Assembly (NCBI GenBank): GCA_963932465.1
Contig: OZ010793.1
Coordinates: forward strand, 367,564,459-367,628,458
Length of the DNA stretch: 64,000 bases
Origin: Maratus speciosus
Lineage: Eukaryota > Arthropoda > Arachnida > Araneae > Salticidae
Direction: 5' to 3'
A program made the translations under genes and the position numbers. Positions within the stretch are counted from its first letter, which is position 1. Every line of letters starts with the position of its first letter. Of this stretch, positions 1 through 11,597 are shown one piece after another. The notes under the pieces are model-generated. The model ran no database searches. It saw nothing but the letters and a program-made list of their open reading frames with translations, and was not told where the DNA came from.

Positions 1-1330
1 AAAATATTTTTGATTTCAAAGATTATACAATTTTTTAGACACATTTAAATATTTTTTAACATTACAGCAATATTTTTTTTCATAATCTACATACTTTATT
101 TACCTTGCTTAAATTATTTCAAGAAGATTTCTTTATTAGTTATTGAAATATGATTTTATATATAAAATGAGGCCTTTGAAAATTGAACAATCATTAATGG
201 CAACTCGTGGCAATTTTCCAAAACTTTGATAATTTTTTCTCATATTTTCACTATTTTTATTTTAGAACCATTTAAAAGATATTTTTACGTAAAAAGCAAT
301 AACACCCTGCCTTCGGTTGATAATAAATTTTTGATTAACAAATTATTTTGGCAAAATTCTTGATTTAAAAAATTCACAAGATAAAACACTCTCAACAAGA
401 TGCACACTCTTAGTGTTTAAACATGACAAAAAACAAGAAATAATAATCTGCCAACATTATTTGTCGCATATACATTATTTGAAACCCATTTAGTGATTTT
501 ATATTGAAATGACTTTTTTTTTTTTAATGCAGTCTTTGAATATAGAACTGTCATTAAAAATATTTTAAGCAATTTTTCAGAATTTTGATTTTTTTTTTTT
601 ATCTTAAAAAATATTTTACATAGGATCAAGAAAATTAAAGGTGATTACGTCTTAAAATGAGCTATAAACAAACCCAGTTTCATTGAAATTTGTGACAGTG
701 ATTAAATGGCTTAGGGGAACTGACATGGAATGACTTTGCTTGATTTGATTTGAAATGCACCTCAAAATATATTTAATTAGAAAATACTACTAAAAACACC
801 CAAAATCCCATTATTTTTATTTCAGAATCAGGTAAAGGACACCATTAAGTATATCTCCCATAAAAAATAAATTCAATAAAAATACCGCCTTTTGTTGATA
901 ATGCTTTTTTTGTTAATGTATTATTTTTCATAAAAAATTTACGACTTCAAAGTTTAAACATTTTTTTAGACCCGCTTAAAATGTTATAAGCGTAACAATA
1001 TATTTTTTTTCATAAACTGCGTACCCTAAATATTATGCATAAATTATTTGAAGATGATTTGTAGAGTAGATATTGAAATATGATTATATATATGACATGC
1101 TACATTTGAAAACCGAGCAGTCAAGAATGCCAACTGACGCCAGTTTTTCAAAATTTTGACAATTTTTTTCTCAGAAACTATTTCACCAAGGAGCAAAAAA
1201 ATTACTGGTGATCATAACTTAATAGTAAGAACAAACACACGGAGTTTCATTAAAATCTGTGATGGTGGGTTACATATTGGTATTTTACCGCCTGATTTGA
1301 TGTGGAATGCCCCTTTAATAACTATAGAAC
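1..1330. repeat. Ancient degenerate tandem repeat, about three units
   Basis: Three diverged copies of one AT-rich unit follow each other. The block containing TTGAAATATGATT recurs near 144, 505 (as TTGAAATGACTT) and 1073. The block CTGCCTTCGGTTGATAA near 305 recurs as CCGCCTTTTGTTGATAA near 885. The block around 620-760 (GTGATTACGTC, GTTTCATTGAAATTTGTGA) recurs at 1205-1310. Unit spacing is uneven, roughly 360 to 580 bp, so indels have accumulated. The short ORFs here have no recognisable domain. Confidence 0.6.
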
Positions 1331-1384
1331 AAAACAATTTATAACTTTTTTTTAATAAAAAGAAAATAAATGTAAATAAAACAT

Positions 1385-1680
1385 TTATTAATAAATAAGC
1401 AACAATAGCCGGGTTACCATGTCAGGTAAGATAACGCCATTTTGACGCCAATTAGGTACCCCGGTGCGTATATGACATCTGCGCCTAATATTTTTCTTTT
1501 CGTAAAACAAAAGAAAGAAGTGAAAGCCATTAATTTTAAATGTTTCAGTTTTAAATTAAAATTTTGTATTAAATAAAACGATAACGAAATGCAAAGAAAA
1601 AAAAAAGCATTGTTCTTAGCATAGACTTAAAGGAGGCCAAACTGGCCGCCAAATTAGCCTAAAATAAAAACCTTTTCTGA
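1385..1680 (+). repeat. Decayed copy of the GTTACCAT/GCCGCCAAA dispersed repeat
   Basis: The stretch holds GGGTTACCAT, TGACGCCAA and, near 1625-1655, AGGAGGCCAAACTGGCC. The same vocabulary occurs in the better preserved copies at 31.5 and 32.3-32.7 kb (GGTTACCATAGG, GTCGCCAAA, GGGAGACCAAACTAG). I infer the same family from word order only; the alignment is weak. Confidence 0.35.
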
Positions 1681-1883
1681 AATATGAAAAAAAATATCTG
1701 TTATGATTAAAATTTGAGTTGCCATCTTTAGAAAAAAGTATTTAAAATTAGAAAAAAATTAATATTTCGAAAATTAATTCGAATTTAAAAATTCTAATAC
1801 CAGTTTTGAGATCTGCGGATCAATACGGATTTGTGGTGTTAATTTAATCGCAAAATATTCCATATTTTAGGAGAAATCACCGT

Positions 1884-1985
1884 GAAACGTAATCAGTTGT
1901 TTAATCAGTCGTTTCAAAGAATCGTTTCATAAATTCGTTTCATTTCAGTCGTTTCATATATCCGTTTCATAAATTCGTTTCATTA
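1884..1985. repeat. Short tandem repeat of CGTTTCAT-type units
   Basis: The octamer CGTTTCAT recurs about six times with spacers such as AAATT and TTCAGT, giving an irregular 12-20 bp minisatellite. No coding potential is visible. From here to 2589 I see only AT-rich sequence with no repeat partner. Confidence 0.6.
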
Positions 1986-2589
1986 GGATTTTATATATAG
2001 GGTAGATATATTTTGCTTTGTTTCTCTTTTAAGGTAGGACAACAGGAAAGAAAAGGAAAGAGAAACTGTAACATTTTAAAATCCTTTTAGGATTTCTGAA
2101 TTGTTTTTTCAACATATAATGGTAAATGAATTTATATTAAACAATTAATTAATAATAACGTTTTTTTTAAAAATATTACACTCCTAATTTTTTATTTATA
2201 TATGTATTTTTTTACCTTTTACCCTTTAAAATGTTTTATTAATGCTTTTTTGCAGCCATTTGGCCTATATTGTGAGCTTTTACTGGCGCATAATTTAATC
2301 CATTGTTGTTTCAACTCGTATGCAGTTGTACGAGTTATAGAGAATATTTTCCGATTTATCACCTGTGGCAGGGTAACAAAAAAGCATTAAAATTAATGTA
2401 TTAATTTATAATTAAGGCAGTTGGAAATCCCTATACCTACCATGTTAAATTATTGTACTTTTTCTCAGAAGCTACCAGAGATATTGATTTGAAATTTTTT
2501 ATATACATTAATATTAATAAAGTGAAATCAATTTTATAAACAGATATTCTTTAAACACATAGCAAATTACCACAATGTAAAAATATTCT

Positions 2590-2881
2590 AATTTTAGTTG
2601 CTAAAAGGTGTACATTAAAACTTTAAAAACAGTAAAAATCGGTTTATTTGACTGTTTACATGTTTCGACTCTACCCGAGTCATTTTCAAAACAAATAAAC
2701 AAAAATATAAAAGAATACGTGGGAAATTGAACGATGCCGTTTCATAGACCGTGCAGTTTTAGAATATTTTTATTTATTTATTTTGAAAATGACTCGGGTA
2801 GAGTCGAAACATGTAAACAGTTGAATAGACCGATTTTTACAGTTTTAAAGTTTTAATTTACACCTTCTTGCAACTAAAATT
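2590..2881. mobile_element. Foldback MITE with ~100-bp terminal inverted repeats
   Basis: Left arm 2590-2695 and right arm 2775-2881 are about 90% complementary. Shared blocks are AATTTTAGTTGC, ACTTTAAAAACAGTAAAAAT and a GACTCTACCCGAGTC palindromic core. The spacer is about 80 bp and there is no ORF, so this is a non-autonomous DNA element. The flanks, 2576-2589 and 2882-2895, match at 12 of 14 positions and may be an old target duplication. A second copy of the left arm lies at 10624-10676, split from its continuation at 11598 by another insertion. Confidence 0.8.
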
Positions 2882-3224
2882 TGTACATATATTCTTTAGT
2901 TATTTAAAAAAACTTTCTTAAATAATAAAAAACTTGCATTTTTCAAGGAAAAACTTTTTCATGAAAACTGGTTTAACCCCGCTGAGCATGTCACAAGCCA
3001 TGCCCGCCTGTCTCCATTGGTTTATGTTCTTATGTTTTTGAATATTTCATACAGTTTAAAGTTTGGTTTGTTGTCGTGGGATGACGGGTTTGTTTTTAAG
3101 TTAATTTAGTAGTTGTCATTTTGTTCAGTTTAGTTATTTTTATTTTGTATTAGTTCAGTGGTTTTGTATATTTTGGTATAATTTTTGGATATATATACAT
3201 ATATCTAATTTTTTATGGGCACGA

Positions 3225-3823
3225 TAACTTCCATAATTCTACACAAATCTTTTACTAACTGATAATAAAATCAAGGGGCATAAAATCTCGATCAAGCTCG
3301 TTAATTGGCAAAATCGAACCAAGGGAGTGGAAATAGGGAGAGTTTTTGTGAAAAATAAAAACTCCATAACTTCTAAATTATAATACATATCGACCCAGTT
3401 TACAGTTATTATTACTTCTAAAGAAAGGTCTAAAAATTTATGTATAACAGATTTTTGATAAAATTAAAAATTGGCTCAAGGGACGAAAAAAATAGTGTTT
3501 TGAGGAGAAAAAAAATCGTAAATTTCGTCAGTTCTCAAGATATCAAAGCCAATTAAATTTATCATAAATTTTCTTAATTTTATCTACAAATTTTACATTG
3601 ACAAGTTTTTGATAGGACCAATTCTTACCGAAAAAATAAAATGAAAATGAAAACAAAAAGAGGGGATTGATGAAAAAAAATCCATAACTTCGTCAATTAA
3701 CAAGATATCAAATCCGCACGAATTTATTATATATCTTCTAAATATTATCTACAACTTTTGTATTCACTTCTTACAACAAAAACAAATTAAAAATACATAG
3801 AGGTTGAAGGAAAATATATCGTA
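3225..3823. repeat. Degenerate tandem repeat, ~155-bp unit
   Basis: Units contain AAAAAAATCCATAACTTCGT or close variants, followed by AAGATATCAAA and TTATCTACAA. The blocks lie near 3355, 3510 and 3680. Copies are heavily diverged. No inverted ends are visible. Confidence 0.5.
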
Positions 3824-4418
3824 TTAAGGATGTACTGAAACCCAAACTGCTCATTTTCTGACTCATTTTTAAATTAATTTTTGCTTTCAAACGCATCCAA
3901 TTGGTTAGGTTCTCTTACTCAGAAACTATATAACGTGCCGTAATGGTCGAATTTTTGATCGAAGCAGAATATATTTCAAAAAAGGATGTCTAAGTGGGCA
4001 TTTTGAACCGAATTTCTCGAAGCTATTGTGTCGGAAACGAAAAATAGGGTCCTACTGAGAAAATAATTGTTTATAAATCATGTACTGATTAATTGAACGA
4101 AAAATAAAAACATAGGTCGCTTATAAATCTCTTTAAATATCACGTCAGCAAGTTTCATGTTTTTCCTTTTAAAAATGAATCTGAAAATGTGTCAGAAAAT
4201 TTCGAGTTGTTGAGCATGGAAAAATATGTTTTGAATACAGTGTTGCCAGACGAATACTAAAATTTTATTTTGTGTATCACTATTTTCATATAGAGTTAGT
4301 GGCCTTATTTATTTGCAAAAATTTTGCGATTAAAGCAAGAGAAAGATACCGTACGAAAATAGCGATATCCAAAATAAAATTTTAGTATTCGTCAGCAACA
4401 CTGTTTGAATACTGCCTT
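3824..4418. mobile_element. TTAA-ended inverted-repeat element, interrupted
   Basis: The left end starts at TTAA 3824-3827 and runs TTAAGGATG through CATTTTCTGACTCATTTTT. The reverse complement, diverged, ends around 4171-4418 (AAAAATGAATCTGAAAATG, then GCCTTAC). The same left end occurs at 33340 (TTAAGGTGGTTCCC), inside the hAT-like element there. A palindromic MITE interrupts the right arm at 4238-4403. The TTAA target suggests piggyBac or Kolobok-type mobilisation, but no transposase is present, so the superfamily is inference. Confidence 0.45.
4238..4403. mobile_element. Palindromic hAT-type MITE with exact 8-bp TSD
   Basis: The 166-bp element consists almost entirely of two complementary arms. 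It starts CAGTGTTGCC and ends in the inverse (GCAACACTG), and the arms share CGAATACTAAAATTTTATTT. It is flanked by exact 8-bp duplications TTTGAATA at 4230-4237 and 4404-4411. The CAGTG terminus fits the hAT end pattern YARNG, and 8-bp duplications are typical of hAT transposition. It lies inside the right arm of the TTAA element, so it is younger than that element. Confidence 0.85.
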
Positions 4419-4737
4419 ACCAGGATTCTGATAAAACCAGCTCTTACATAAAAATGAAATTAAAAATTCGCTAAAAGCGGCCAGATAAAATTGTTAAAGT
4501 GGGTTTATCTCTAAACATGGTTTAGTTTTTGTTGGTAAAATTAGTACTTAACTTCGAAATCTTCCCTGCGCCTGTAGGCCGAGCTGGCAGAGATTTTTTA
4601 ATAGGATAAAACTTACATCTAGGTAAATGGTTGAGAAAATATCCACATTAAATAGTATTTAGCTTCGACTGTTTCGCTGTGCTTTCTAAATAGCGAATTA
4701 TTTTGTATAAAACGTGCAATATACTTTTATTAGTAGA

Positions 4738-5073
4738 CACTGAGATCCAAGTATAACAGGAGTTCTTAGTCAGCGGTCAGAAGCTTGCAAGGCAAATAAA
4801 GCATGCAAGGCAAAGGTAAAAAATAGTCCGCGTGATCAGTGTTAGGTATTAGTGTTCTCATTTACTATTATCCTAATTTAGGCTTCTCTAATTAAGTTAT
4901 ATGTATCAAATTAATAAATGATTCTGTAATCATATGTAAGGGAATGTGATAAACAACACTTTTTGCCATAAATGCGAACTAAAATTATCCTCATCGTATC
5001 CTTCCGCGCTGACCGCTGGAAATCATGTTGGGAAATAGGAAGTCAGATCTCCTGTTATATATGGAGCTCAGTG
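4738..5073. mobile_element. MITE with 8-bp TSD TTAGTAGA
   Basis: The inverted ends are CACTGAGATCCAAGTATAAC at left and its complement at right (4738-4762 and 5049-5073, a few mismatches). Further partial complementarity covers AGCGGTCAG on both sides. The flanks are exact duplications TTAGTAGA at 4730-4737 and 5074-5081. There is no ORF. An 8-bp duplication suggests hAT or P-type transposition; the CACTG terminus is not a perfect hAT match. Confidence 0.78.
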
Positions 5074-5337
5074 TTAGTAGACGAACTAAATAAATTTTGC
5101 ATGGAATTTTCTTTAATGGTACTTAAAAGTAGCGTCAGGGTGTAAAGGGTTAGGTTCAGGAGGGGGGGAAATTCTTCATTCTGTATTATTTATCGATTTT
5201 ATATTTTTAAAAATCTGCTTAATATAAAGTTTAAATTTTTCTATTTATTTAAAGGGGAAAATGCTAAGAATTGATTGCACTCTATGGCCAAAGGTGACCG
5301 GTCACTTGCGATTTTAGACATTTTGTTAAATATCTGG

Positions 5338-5544
5338 GAAAATTGAAAATTATCGTCGATAGAATAATCTCGAAATCCGTTGTTCCCAAAAGGAAGCAAA
5401 AAGGTGAGGGGTTGTATCCAAATATTGTGTACGTTATCCTGGCACTAATCGACAGATATTTGATACAACCCCTCATCTTTTTGCTTCTTTTTGGGAACAA
5501 CGGATTTCGAGCTTATTCTATCGACGATAATTTTCAGAATTTTC
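5338..5544. mobile_element. Foldback element, ~90-bp arms
   Basis: Arms 5338-5428 and 5456-5544 are near-perfect complements, sharing ATCGTCGATAGAATAA, CGAAATCCGTTGTTCCCAAA and GGGGTTGTAT. The ~27-bp spacer is unrelated. The ORFs read across it are mirror images of the palindrome, not genes. It abuts the left TIR of the 3.4-kb unit. Confidence 0.75.
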
Positions 5545-6312
5545 AAGCTATGATTTTGAGACTTTCACAAAAGTCGCTCTATATACTTAGCTAATACATT
5601 ATGCACATTATATTTTGATTGCATTCTTGCATGCGCAGTGAAACATTTTTAATAAAACTGCCCATTTTTCATCGAAATTTTATTATTTTTTAATTCTGAT
5701 TGCAGAGTGTTGTGTACAATGTTGTTTGTCATATTTTCAGGAAAAAACTTTTTTTTATATACAGTAAAACTCGGATATAACGCTCTTACGGGGGACCGGG
5801 CTAGAAGAGCGTTAAAAGCGGGAAAGCGTTAAATGTGGGAGAAGGTTTTTGGCATTTTAAAATTGAGAATATTAGGTTATATGCTTTAAATAATACAAGG
5901 AATCATTTTTGTGTATTATTTAAAGTAGAAACTGCACAGCATAGGTACAAAAATGTTTCCTTCATTTAAAATATCACAAATTTACATAGTGTTTACAAAG
6001 TGTATTGTTATTTCAAATCAGAATAAGTAAAAGAATTGTTAGCATTAAAACAAAAGCTACAAAATATATTTAACATTTCTAATACAAACCGTTATCCTTA
6101 TATTAAACATAAAATAAAATTATGAAAGAAACTAATAATAATGTATATATATTTTTTAAATGTAACATTTGTATTCTTGAGCACTACTATGAGGACTGTA
6201 CACTTTCACTTACTGTTTATTCTATTTTAGAGAAAAACTCTTCGAGTTTCGTCTGATGGGTGGACGAACGCCCACATAAAAGAGCACTTTCTGCTTTGTT
6301 TATGTGTCTTAA

Positions 6313-6522
6313 CCCTTATCGGCGCGGTGTCCTTAAAAAAGGACACCTAATTTTAATTCCAAAACTGACAAACGGCACCAAGAATATTTAACTAAAATTT
6401 TCCTATTATAATGTACATGAAAATAAGCAAGTTCGTATTTTCTAATAAATTCGTTTATAAATTGCGGTGTCAGTCCATTATTTCATCAGTTTATAAACAG
6501 AATTACTCCGTGCCGGTAAGGG
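6313..6522. mobile_element. piggyBac-like MITE with TTAA TSD
   Basis: The inverted ends are CCCTTATCGGCGCGG at left and the complement of CCCTTACCGGCACGG at right. They are flanked by TTAA at 6309-6312 and 6523-6526. Inside, GGTGTCC and GGACACC form a hairpin at 6326-6348. It lies in the non-coding 3' part of the Tigger-like element, making three levels of nesting. A family relationship to the TTAA MITE at 62.8 kb (CCCTTAAAGACACGG) is possible. Confidence 0.8.
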
Positions 6523-6599
6523 TTAATATATCTTCATAAAGCGGCAGTATCTACTGAAGCGTGTATAGGCGGATAGTGCTAAAAGCTTCCATTACTTCA

Positions 6600-7978
6600 G
6601 CTATTGTTGAGATGCGCTCTTGAACATCGCCATCAGCAACTTCACAGGATCTTCTTCTGCGGTATCCTGTACAGTATCCCCTATAATGTCGTCAATGCTC
6701 CTAACGTTGTTTGTGATAACGCCTTTATCAATGTTAAGATAGTTCTGAAGGCTTTATGCGTTTTCTGCAAGAAGCTCGCAAACAGCTTGCCAGTCCTCGT
6801 CGTCTATAGGATCCGACCCCTCTTCAGCCACATCCATATCATCATCGGCGTCCGTTATGAAGCCTGCCTTTTTAAAGCAATTTTGAATTATTTTAGGTTC
6901 GATTGCATCCCAAGCAACGTTAAGGTAGTTCATGGCGTCGAGGAGAGTTACAGAAGATCGACTACTTTTAATTTACATTTCATGTAGAAATCGTTTCATT
7001 ATACGTTTGCGATAATGTTGTTTTAAAACCTTTATGATCCCTTGATCCATCGGTTGAAGTACGCTTGTGGTGATTGCAGGTAAAAATTCCAGATAGACGT
7101 TTGAAATATCTGGTATTTCTTGGGGATGCGCTGCGCGATTGTCTACGAATAGTATGACATGCCTATTTTGCTTCCGCATCTCGACATCAAAATCAGAAAC
7201 ATATTTAATGAACTGGGGATCCGTCGTCCAAGCCTTACGTTGATGTGCATAGTCACAGGGCAGTCGTTTGATGTTCTGGAAACAGCGAGGTTTGGCCGAT
7301 ATTCCAATCACCAGAGGCATGCGTTTGTCGTTTCCATCGGCGTTGGAACAAACATGCACAGTCACACGTTCTTTACTGAGCTTCCCTCCATAGCACTGCT
7401 CATTTTTTAACGTTAAGGATTTATCAGGCATCACTTTAAAAAATAAGCCAAATTCGTCAGCGTTATAAATATCAAAACTGGCATAATTTTTGATAAGCCT
7501 TGGAAGACTATTCTTTTTTCAAAATTCTGCATTTTCTATGATCACGGCAGCGGATTCTCCGCAAATTTTCTTATACTCAATGCCGTAGCGGGTTCGAAAT
7601 CGGTCTAATCACCCATTAGATGGAGTAAAATGTTCAATTCTTAGCTTTTGGGCTACTTTCGCACCTTTTTTCTTTAACTATGGATTCGCTGATAGGTATG
7701 TTACAGAGTCTTGACTCAAGAAACCACTCGCACATAACTTTTTCTAAATCTTCATATTTTCCTGCTTTCACTCTCTTTTTCTTTGAGCGACTAATCGTAG
7801 CATTTTTTTCAATATCTTTTCTGTTTTGAAGAAGAGTCCGAAGAGACGGCAACGCGATATTCATAGATAATGCAAAATCTTTCTGGCTCAGAATAGGTGA
7901 TTTTTTGTCATAATTTTTTAGAATTTCTAATTTTTTAGAAAGTGTCAGCGTCTTTCTTTTCATACTCTTAGCTTCCAT
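6600..7978 (-). pseudogene. Tigger/pogo transposase, broken
   Basis: The N-terminal part starts at ATG 7978 (MEAKSMKRK) and contains a CENP-B-type helix-turn-helix (LTLSKKLEILKNY, then SLRTLLQNRKDIEK). A second DNA-binding segment follows (YEDLEKVMCEWF). A frame change near 7600-7650 and an in-frame TGA near 7520 separate this from the DDE core. The core has the first acidic motif (YNADEFGLFF, ~7450), then VCSNADGNDKRMPLVIG, the second Asp in ILFVDNRAAHP, and QPMDQGIIK. The C-terminal tail (MNYLNVAWDAIEPKIIQNCF; DPIDDEDWQAVCELL) is readable at ~6690-6940 in another frame. DDE transposases of this family cut and paste the element at TA sites. With at least three disruptions it cannot make a full protein. 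Confidence 0.85.
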
Positions 7979-8691
7979 GTTGCATCTAACTGGAGTCGGT
8001 AACGCTGCTACTTGCTTATGTGTAAATGAAAAAAGAGAAAACAGTTTGTGTGAAGAAAGAGACAGGCAGGTGCTGCTGAGATGGACGGCATAAATTCTTT
8101 TGTTCTCCGATCCCAAAGCACCAAAGAGTAATATCCGGGATTTCTTTGTTCAAAGGACCAATAAAAAGCGCGTTAAAAGTGGGAAAGCGTTAAAAGCGAG
8201 GAATTTTTACATTATTCTTATGGGCATGGTTCAAGGGATCGGGACAAATGAGCGTAAAAGGCGGCAAAGCGTTTTAAGCGGTGAGCGTTATATCCGAGTT
8301 TTACTGTATTTAGAACTCTGCAAATTATAAGCAAAAAACTTGGCGAAATTTGGGACTGTTTTTATATAAAACCTTAATTAATCTACGAGTATTCATGCAA
8401 TCCTTATAAAAATGAACACAGTATATTACAATAAGTCACTTATTAATAATCTCGAGTTTGAACGCTTTTGCTACATTAGTTTTTACAGGGTTATCCAAAA
8501 GATATTCGTTCTTTTTCAATTTGTTGACGGTCCCCTATAGGCTTTCGGGAAAAAAATCTTCACAGAAATATATGACCTATACTATACTGTTTACACACCT
8601 GCATTTTCAGGTTAATTCCTCATGTATTTTTCTAGATATTTAACAAAACGTCTAAAATCGCAAGTGACCGGTCACCTTTGGCCATATAGTG

Positions 8692-9796
8692 TACTAGCAT
8701 TCTATTCACACTTTCAGCATATTTTTGAGGTATTTCTGCGAATAAATATAAAACAAATAAAATAAAAATTGAATCCGTCTTAAAATATTTGCATAAATAT
8801 GGTTCAAATAAAGAGTCACTACTATCAACCAAATCTTTGTCTGATCACATTTCTATAAATATTCTGATATTTTCTTCGTTTGTTTTTTAAACATGCATTC
8901 CACTCTTACTTTTCTTTAGGATAATAGCACTCTCGTGAGTAAGTTCGACGATAAGCAATCTAACGTATGACATAGTTTCTCGATTTAAAGTTAGATATAG
9001 CAAATTGTTTTATAGCAAATAACTTTGAATAGAATAGGGTCATATGTAAAGCAGATACATTTAGAAAAAAGTGCAAGTATGGCACAATCAGCAATAAGAA
9101 AAACTAATAATCGAAGAACAATGTTAGACTAACTTATAATATTTCTAAATCTGTAGTGAATAGTCTGAGAGAAGCGTCTTACATATTCATAAAATTTAAT
9201 ATTAATCCGTTCCGGACATGGCGTTCTATTAATATAACATGTCTTCCATTGACTATTATTTTGTCTTAAGAATTATATTTTGTTATTATCTGCATGTAGG
9301 TAATGATTGTTTATGGCTGTACATATATTATTAATACTATTTCATTTAGGTTTCAGCATTCAGTAATATGGCAAATCCATGGATTATAGTTGTGAACCCC
9401 ACATATTTAGCAAAATAATAAACATCTTTTAGTAAAAATGTCGACTGAATTTATTCTTGTAGATTTAATATTACAACAAATGTTTACATCGTTTAAATAA
9501 TTCCTTATTTATCGATTGATACATGATGAGATTTTATTGCATATGACTGGCAAGGATGGAGAAGAATGAAAGAAATTCGTTCATCTAGAAAAATAATCTA
9601 TAGCTGCCAGTTTTAAGCGGCTTACGGCTATGCTCATTGGTGAGCTTTCTGACCCTGCAGAGTGATTTACTACAGATGAAGAATAATTTGCCATTAGATG
9701 ACACAAACGTTCTAATATTATTATAGCTATTTCCTACATTGTAAAGAAAAAGCGACAAATGCTTCTTAAACTACGAAAATTTATGTTATTTCTTAT
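8692..9796. other. No recognisable feature
   Basis: AT-rich sequence. The short ORFs lack any recognisable domain, and I find no inverted ends or internal repeat. Confidence 0.5.
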
Positions 9797-10607
9797 GGTG
9801 AAGTAAATTGTCAATTTGAAATGGAGAGAGTTTTTGTACCAAGCCGTGAAATCGTACATATATGATGTAGTCTCACATTTTGCGTTAAGACCGCAAAGGC
9901 TCCAATCCTGAAAAATGAGAGAATACTGAAAAATCAAATACTCAATAATTCACAGTTCGACTACATGGAAAGACTTTTATTTAATGAGTAAGATGAGTAA
10001 GATGAGGTGCCCCCCCCCCCCGCAAGAATTGCTAATTACGAGCTCTCAGATGAAGGAATAGAGGAATAGTGACGCTAACAAAGCCAGAAAACATTTTCCA
10101 AATCGAGTCATGGTGCGCCAACTAAAATTTACGTTACGAAGAAATGCATTCTAAAATTTAAAACAAAAACTGCCAAGGGTCAACCAGAATTGGCGACGTC
10201 ATCATTAACAAACATATTGGGCAGTCCTAAATTAAAGTAGTTGAAGACATCGCAGATATGTCATAATAACTTTATTTATTGCCTTTGTTGTTATGATAAC
10301 TGCAATACGTTACGCAGGCATTATAAGTGAAACTGAAGATAATCTAAATAGTAATTTCCTTTCATGATTGCAAACCCCATAAATCTATCAAATTGATTTT
10401 CCAAAATGAGTTAAAGTAACACATCTGCTTGAAAGAATGACCTTTTAAACTGGGATAAAAATAGAGTAAAAGATATTGAATTTTGACAGAGCAAAAGAGT
10501 GTTTTCGCTAAAATAAAAAGACTGAAGGAATAAACATTAAAAGAGAGGGGATTTAATTACTTTTTAATACATTTAAATTAATAAATTAGGCCAAATATAT
10601 GATTACA
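9797..10607 (+). repeat. ~0.8-kb dispersed repeat, copy 1 (inverted partner at 63.2 kb)
   Basis: By eye about 95% identical to the reverse complement of 63158-63953. Shared blocks are AGTAAATTGTCAATTTGAAA, TTTGCGTTAAGACCGCAAAG, GGCGACGTCATCATTAAC and AGGCCAAATATATGATTACA. Copy 1 differs by a poly-C run at ~10009-10021 and small indels. No ORF of note is conserved. Ends read TGAAGTAAA..TTACATCA, but I see no target duplication. It could be a solo LTR, a non-autonomous element, or one arm of a very large inverted repeat. Confidence 0.75.
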
Positions 10608-10676
10608 TCATATATATAATTGCTGAAAAGGTGTAAGATTAAAACTTTAAAAACAGTAAAATAGTTTAATTTGCCT

Positions 10677-11597
10677 TGTAACGGAGCCGATGTCGTAAGG
10701 TGGTGTGGTAGCGGGCAACTTCAACGGCCTGGTCTTATCAATATCGAAAAAATATTTTATTGTATCACAAACAATTAAATAAGAATTTCTTGATTAAATA
10801 ATTCATAATTACAACATTTTTCATATAAGGGTTCGAGTTCAGCTGTCAATAATATATTTATAGAATCAAGTCCAGTCCTCGAATAATAGATCGCTTTCAG
10901 TGTAGTCAGTCTCTTATTTATTCATTGTCCACTATTTTCGAAGATAGAGTTCGAGATGCTCGCCCGGAATGTCGCACTTTTTGTAGATGTTTAACCGAGG
11001 TTTAGGAACCTCCGATCTTCAACTCCGTGATGGAGATATCTTAACAACCACACCTGGCTTTCGCTTTTCTGTGCTTCGGAATATGTCCCGAAGCCGTCGA
11101 CCCGTGAGAGATTTCCACTCTGCACGGCCAGAAACACCTTGAAGTCTCAACTTCAACAGAAGGGAAAATTAAGCTCTCGAGAATGCTCTTGCATCCTCTT
11201 TTATCAGTTTCATTTTTCCGTCTAGGACCAAAGCCACTCCCATTAGCCACTCACCATCCGTGGCCCATGATCTCATAGACCAGCCCTTTTCTCTATAGGC
11301 TGCAGTCAGGAACCTTGGCGTCCGGTTTAAAATCTGGTTTCACTTTCTACTTTCCCACGGGAACGAGACCCTCGTGAACATCAAAAGAATATTTCTCTCG
11401 CTAGATAAAAGAGTTCCTTTCACCCTAGTGTCCTCTGCAAAGATTGATTGAAATTGATATATTTGTTTCATCTTTAGCGACATTTTCTGGGACTCTGAAG
11501 AAATTTGGAGGCTAGGTGAAAATACATTAGTTTCCCTATGCTGGCTTTTGCCTTGTAAATTGAGAATTTCAATGTGAGATATCGTCGAATTCTCACA
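10677..11597 (+). mobile_element. Probable solo LTR, 921 bp
   Basis: The segment begins TGTAACGGAGCC and ends TCTCACA (TG..CA termini). It is flanked by exact 4-bp duplications GCCT at 10673-10676 and 11598-11601. It interrupts a copy of the foldback repeat known from 2590-2695: the left half ends at 10676 and the continuation (TGACATGTTTCAACTC, matching ~2655) resumes at 11602. It is more GC-rich than its surroundings. The TG..CA ends and 4-bp duplication suit a Ty3/Gypsy-type solo LTR left by LTR-LTR recombination. No gag or pol is present. The orientation is inferred only from the TGTAACGG start. ORFs at 11041-11250 and 11340-11609 (minus) show no domain. Confidence 0.65.

Larger units (their letters stand above)
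5762..8306 (-). mobile_element. pogo/Tigger-like DNA transposon, TA-flanked
   Basis: The ends are inverted copies of CAGTAAAACTCGGATATAAC, flanked by TA at 5760-5761 and 8307-8308. This is the end structure and target preference of Tigger/pogo elements in the Tc1/mariner superfamily. Subterminal copies of GCGTTAAAAGCGGGAAAGCG occur at both ends. The minus strand carries a broken CENP-B/DDE transposase. The element is 2.5 kb, near the usual autonomous size, but holds a 210-bp TTAA MITE and disabling mutations. It sits inside the 3.4-kb inverted-repeat unit. Confidence 0.88.
5278..8691. mobile_element. 3.4-kb inverted-repeat unit, host for nested insertions
   Basis: About 60 bp at 5278-5339 is complementary at ~90% to 8630-8691. 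Both contain GGCCAAAGGTGACCGGTCAC, whose core GTGACCGGTCAC is a palindrome. Most of the interior is explained by other elements: a foldback at 5338-5544 and a Tigger-like transposon at 5762-8306. Without these only ~660 bp remains, so the original was probably a small non-autonomous DNA transposon. I found no clear target duplication. Confidence 0.6.

Noticed and set aside
6604..6987. 127-aa plus-strand ORF
   Set aside because: It is antisense to the C-terminal part of the Tigger-like transposase.
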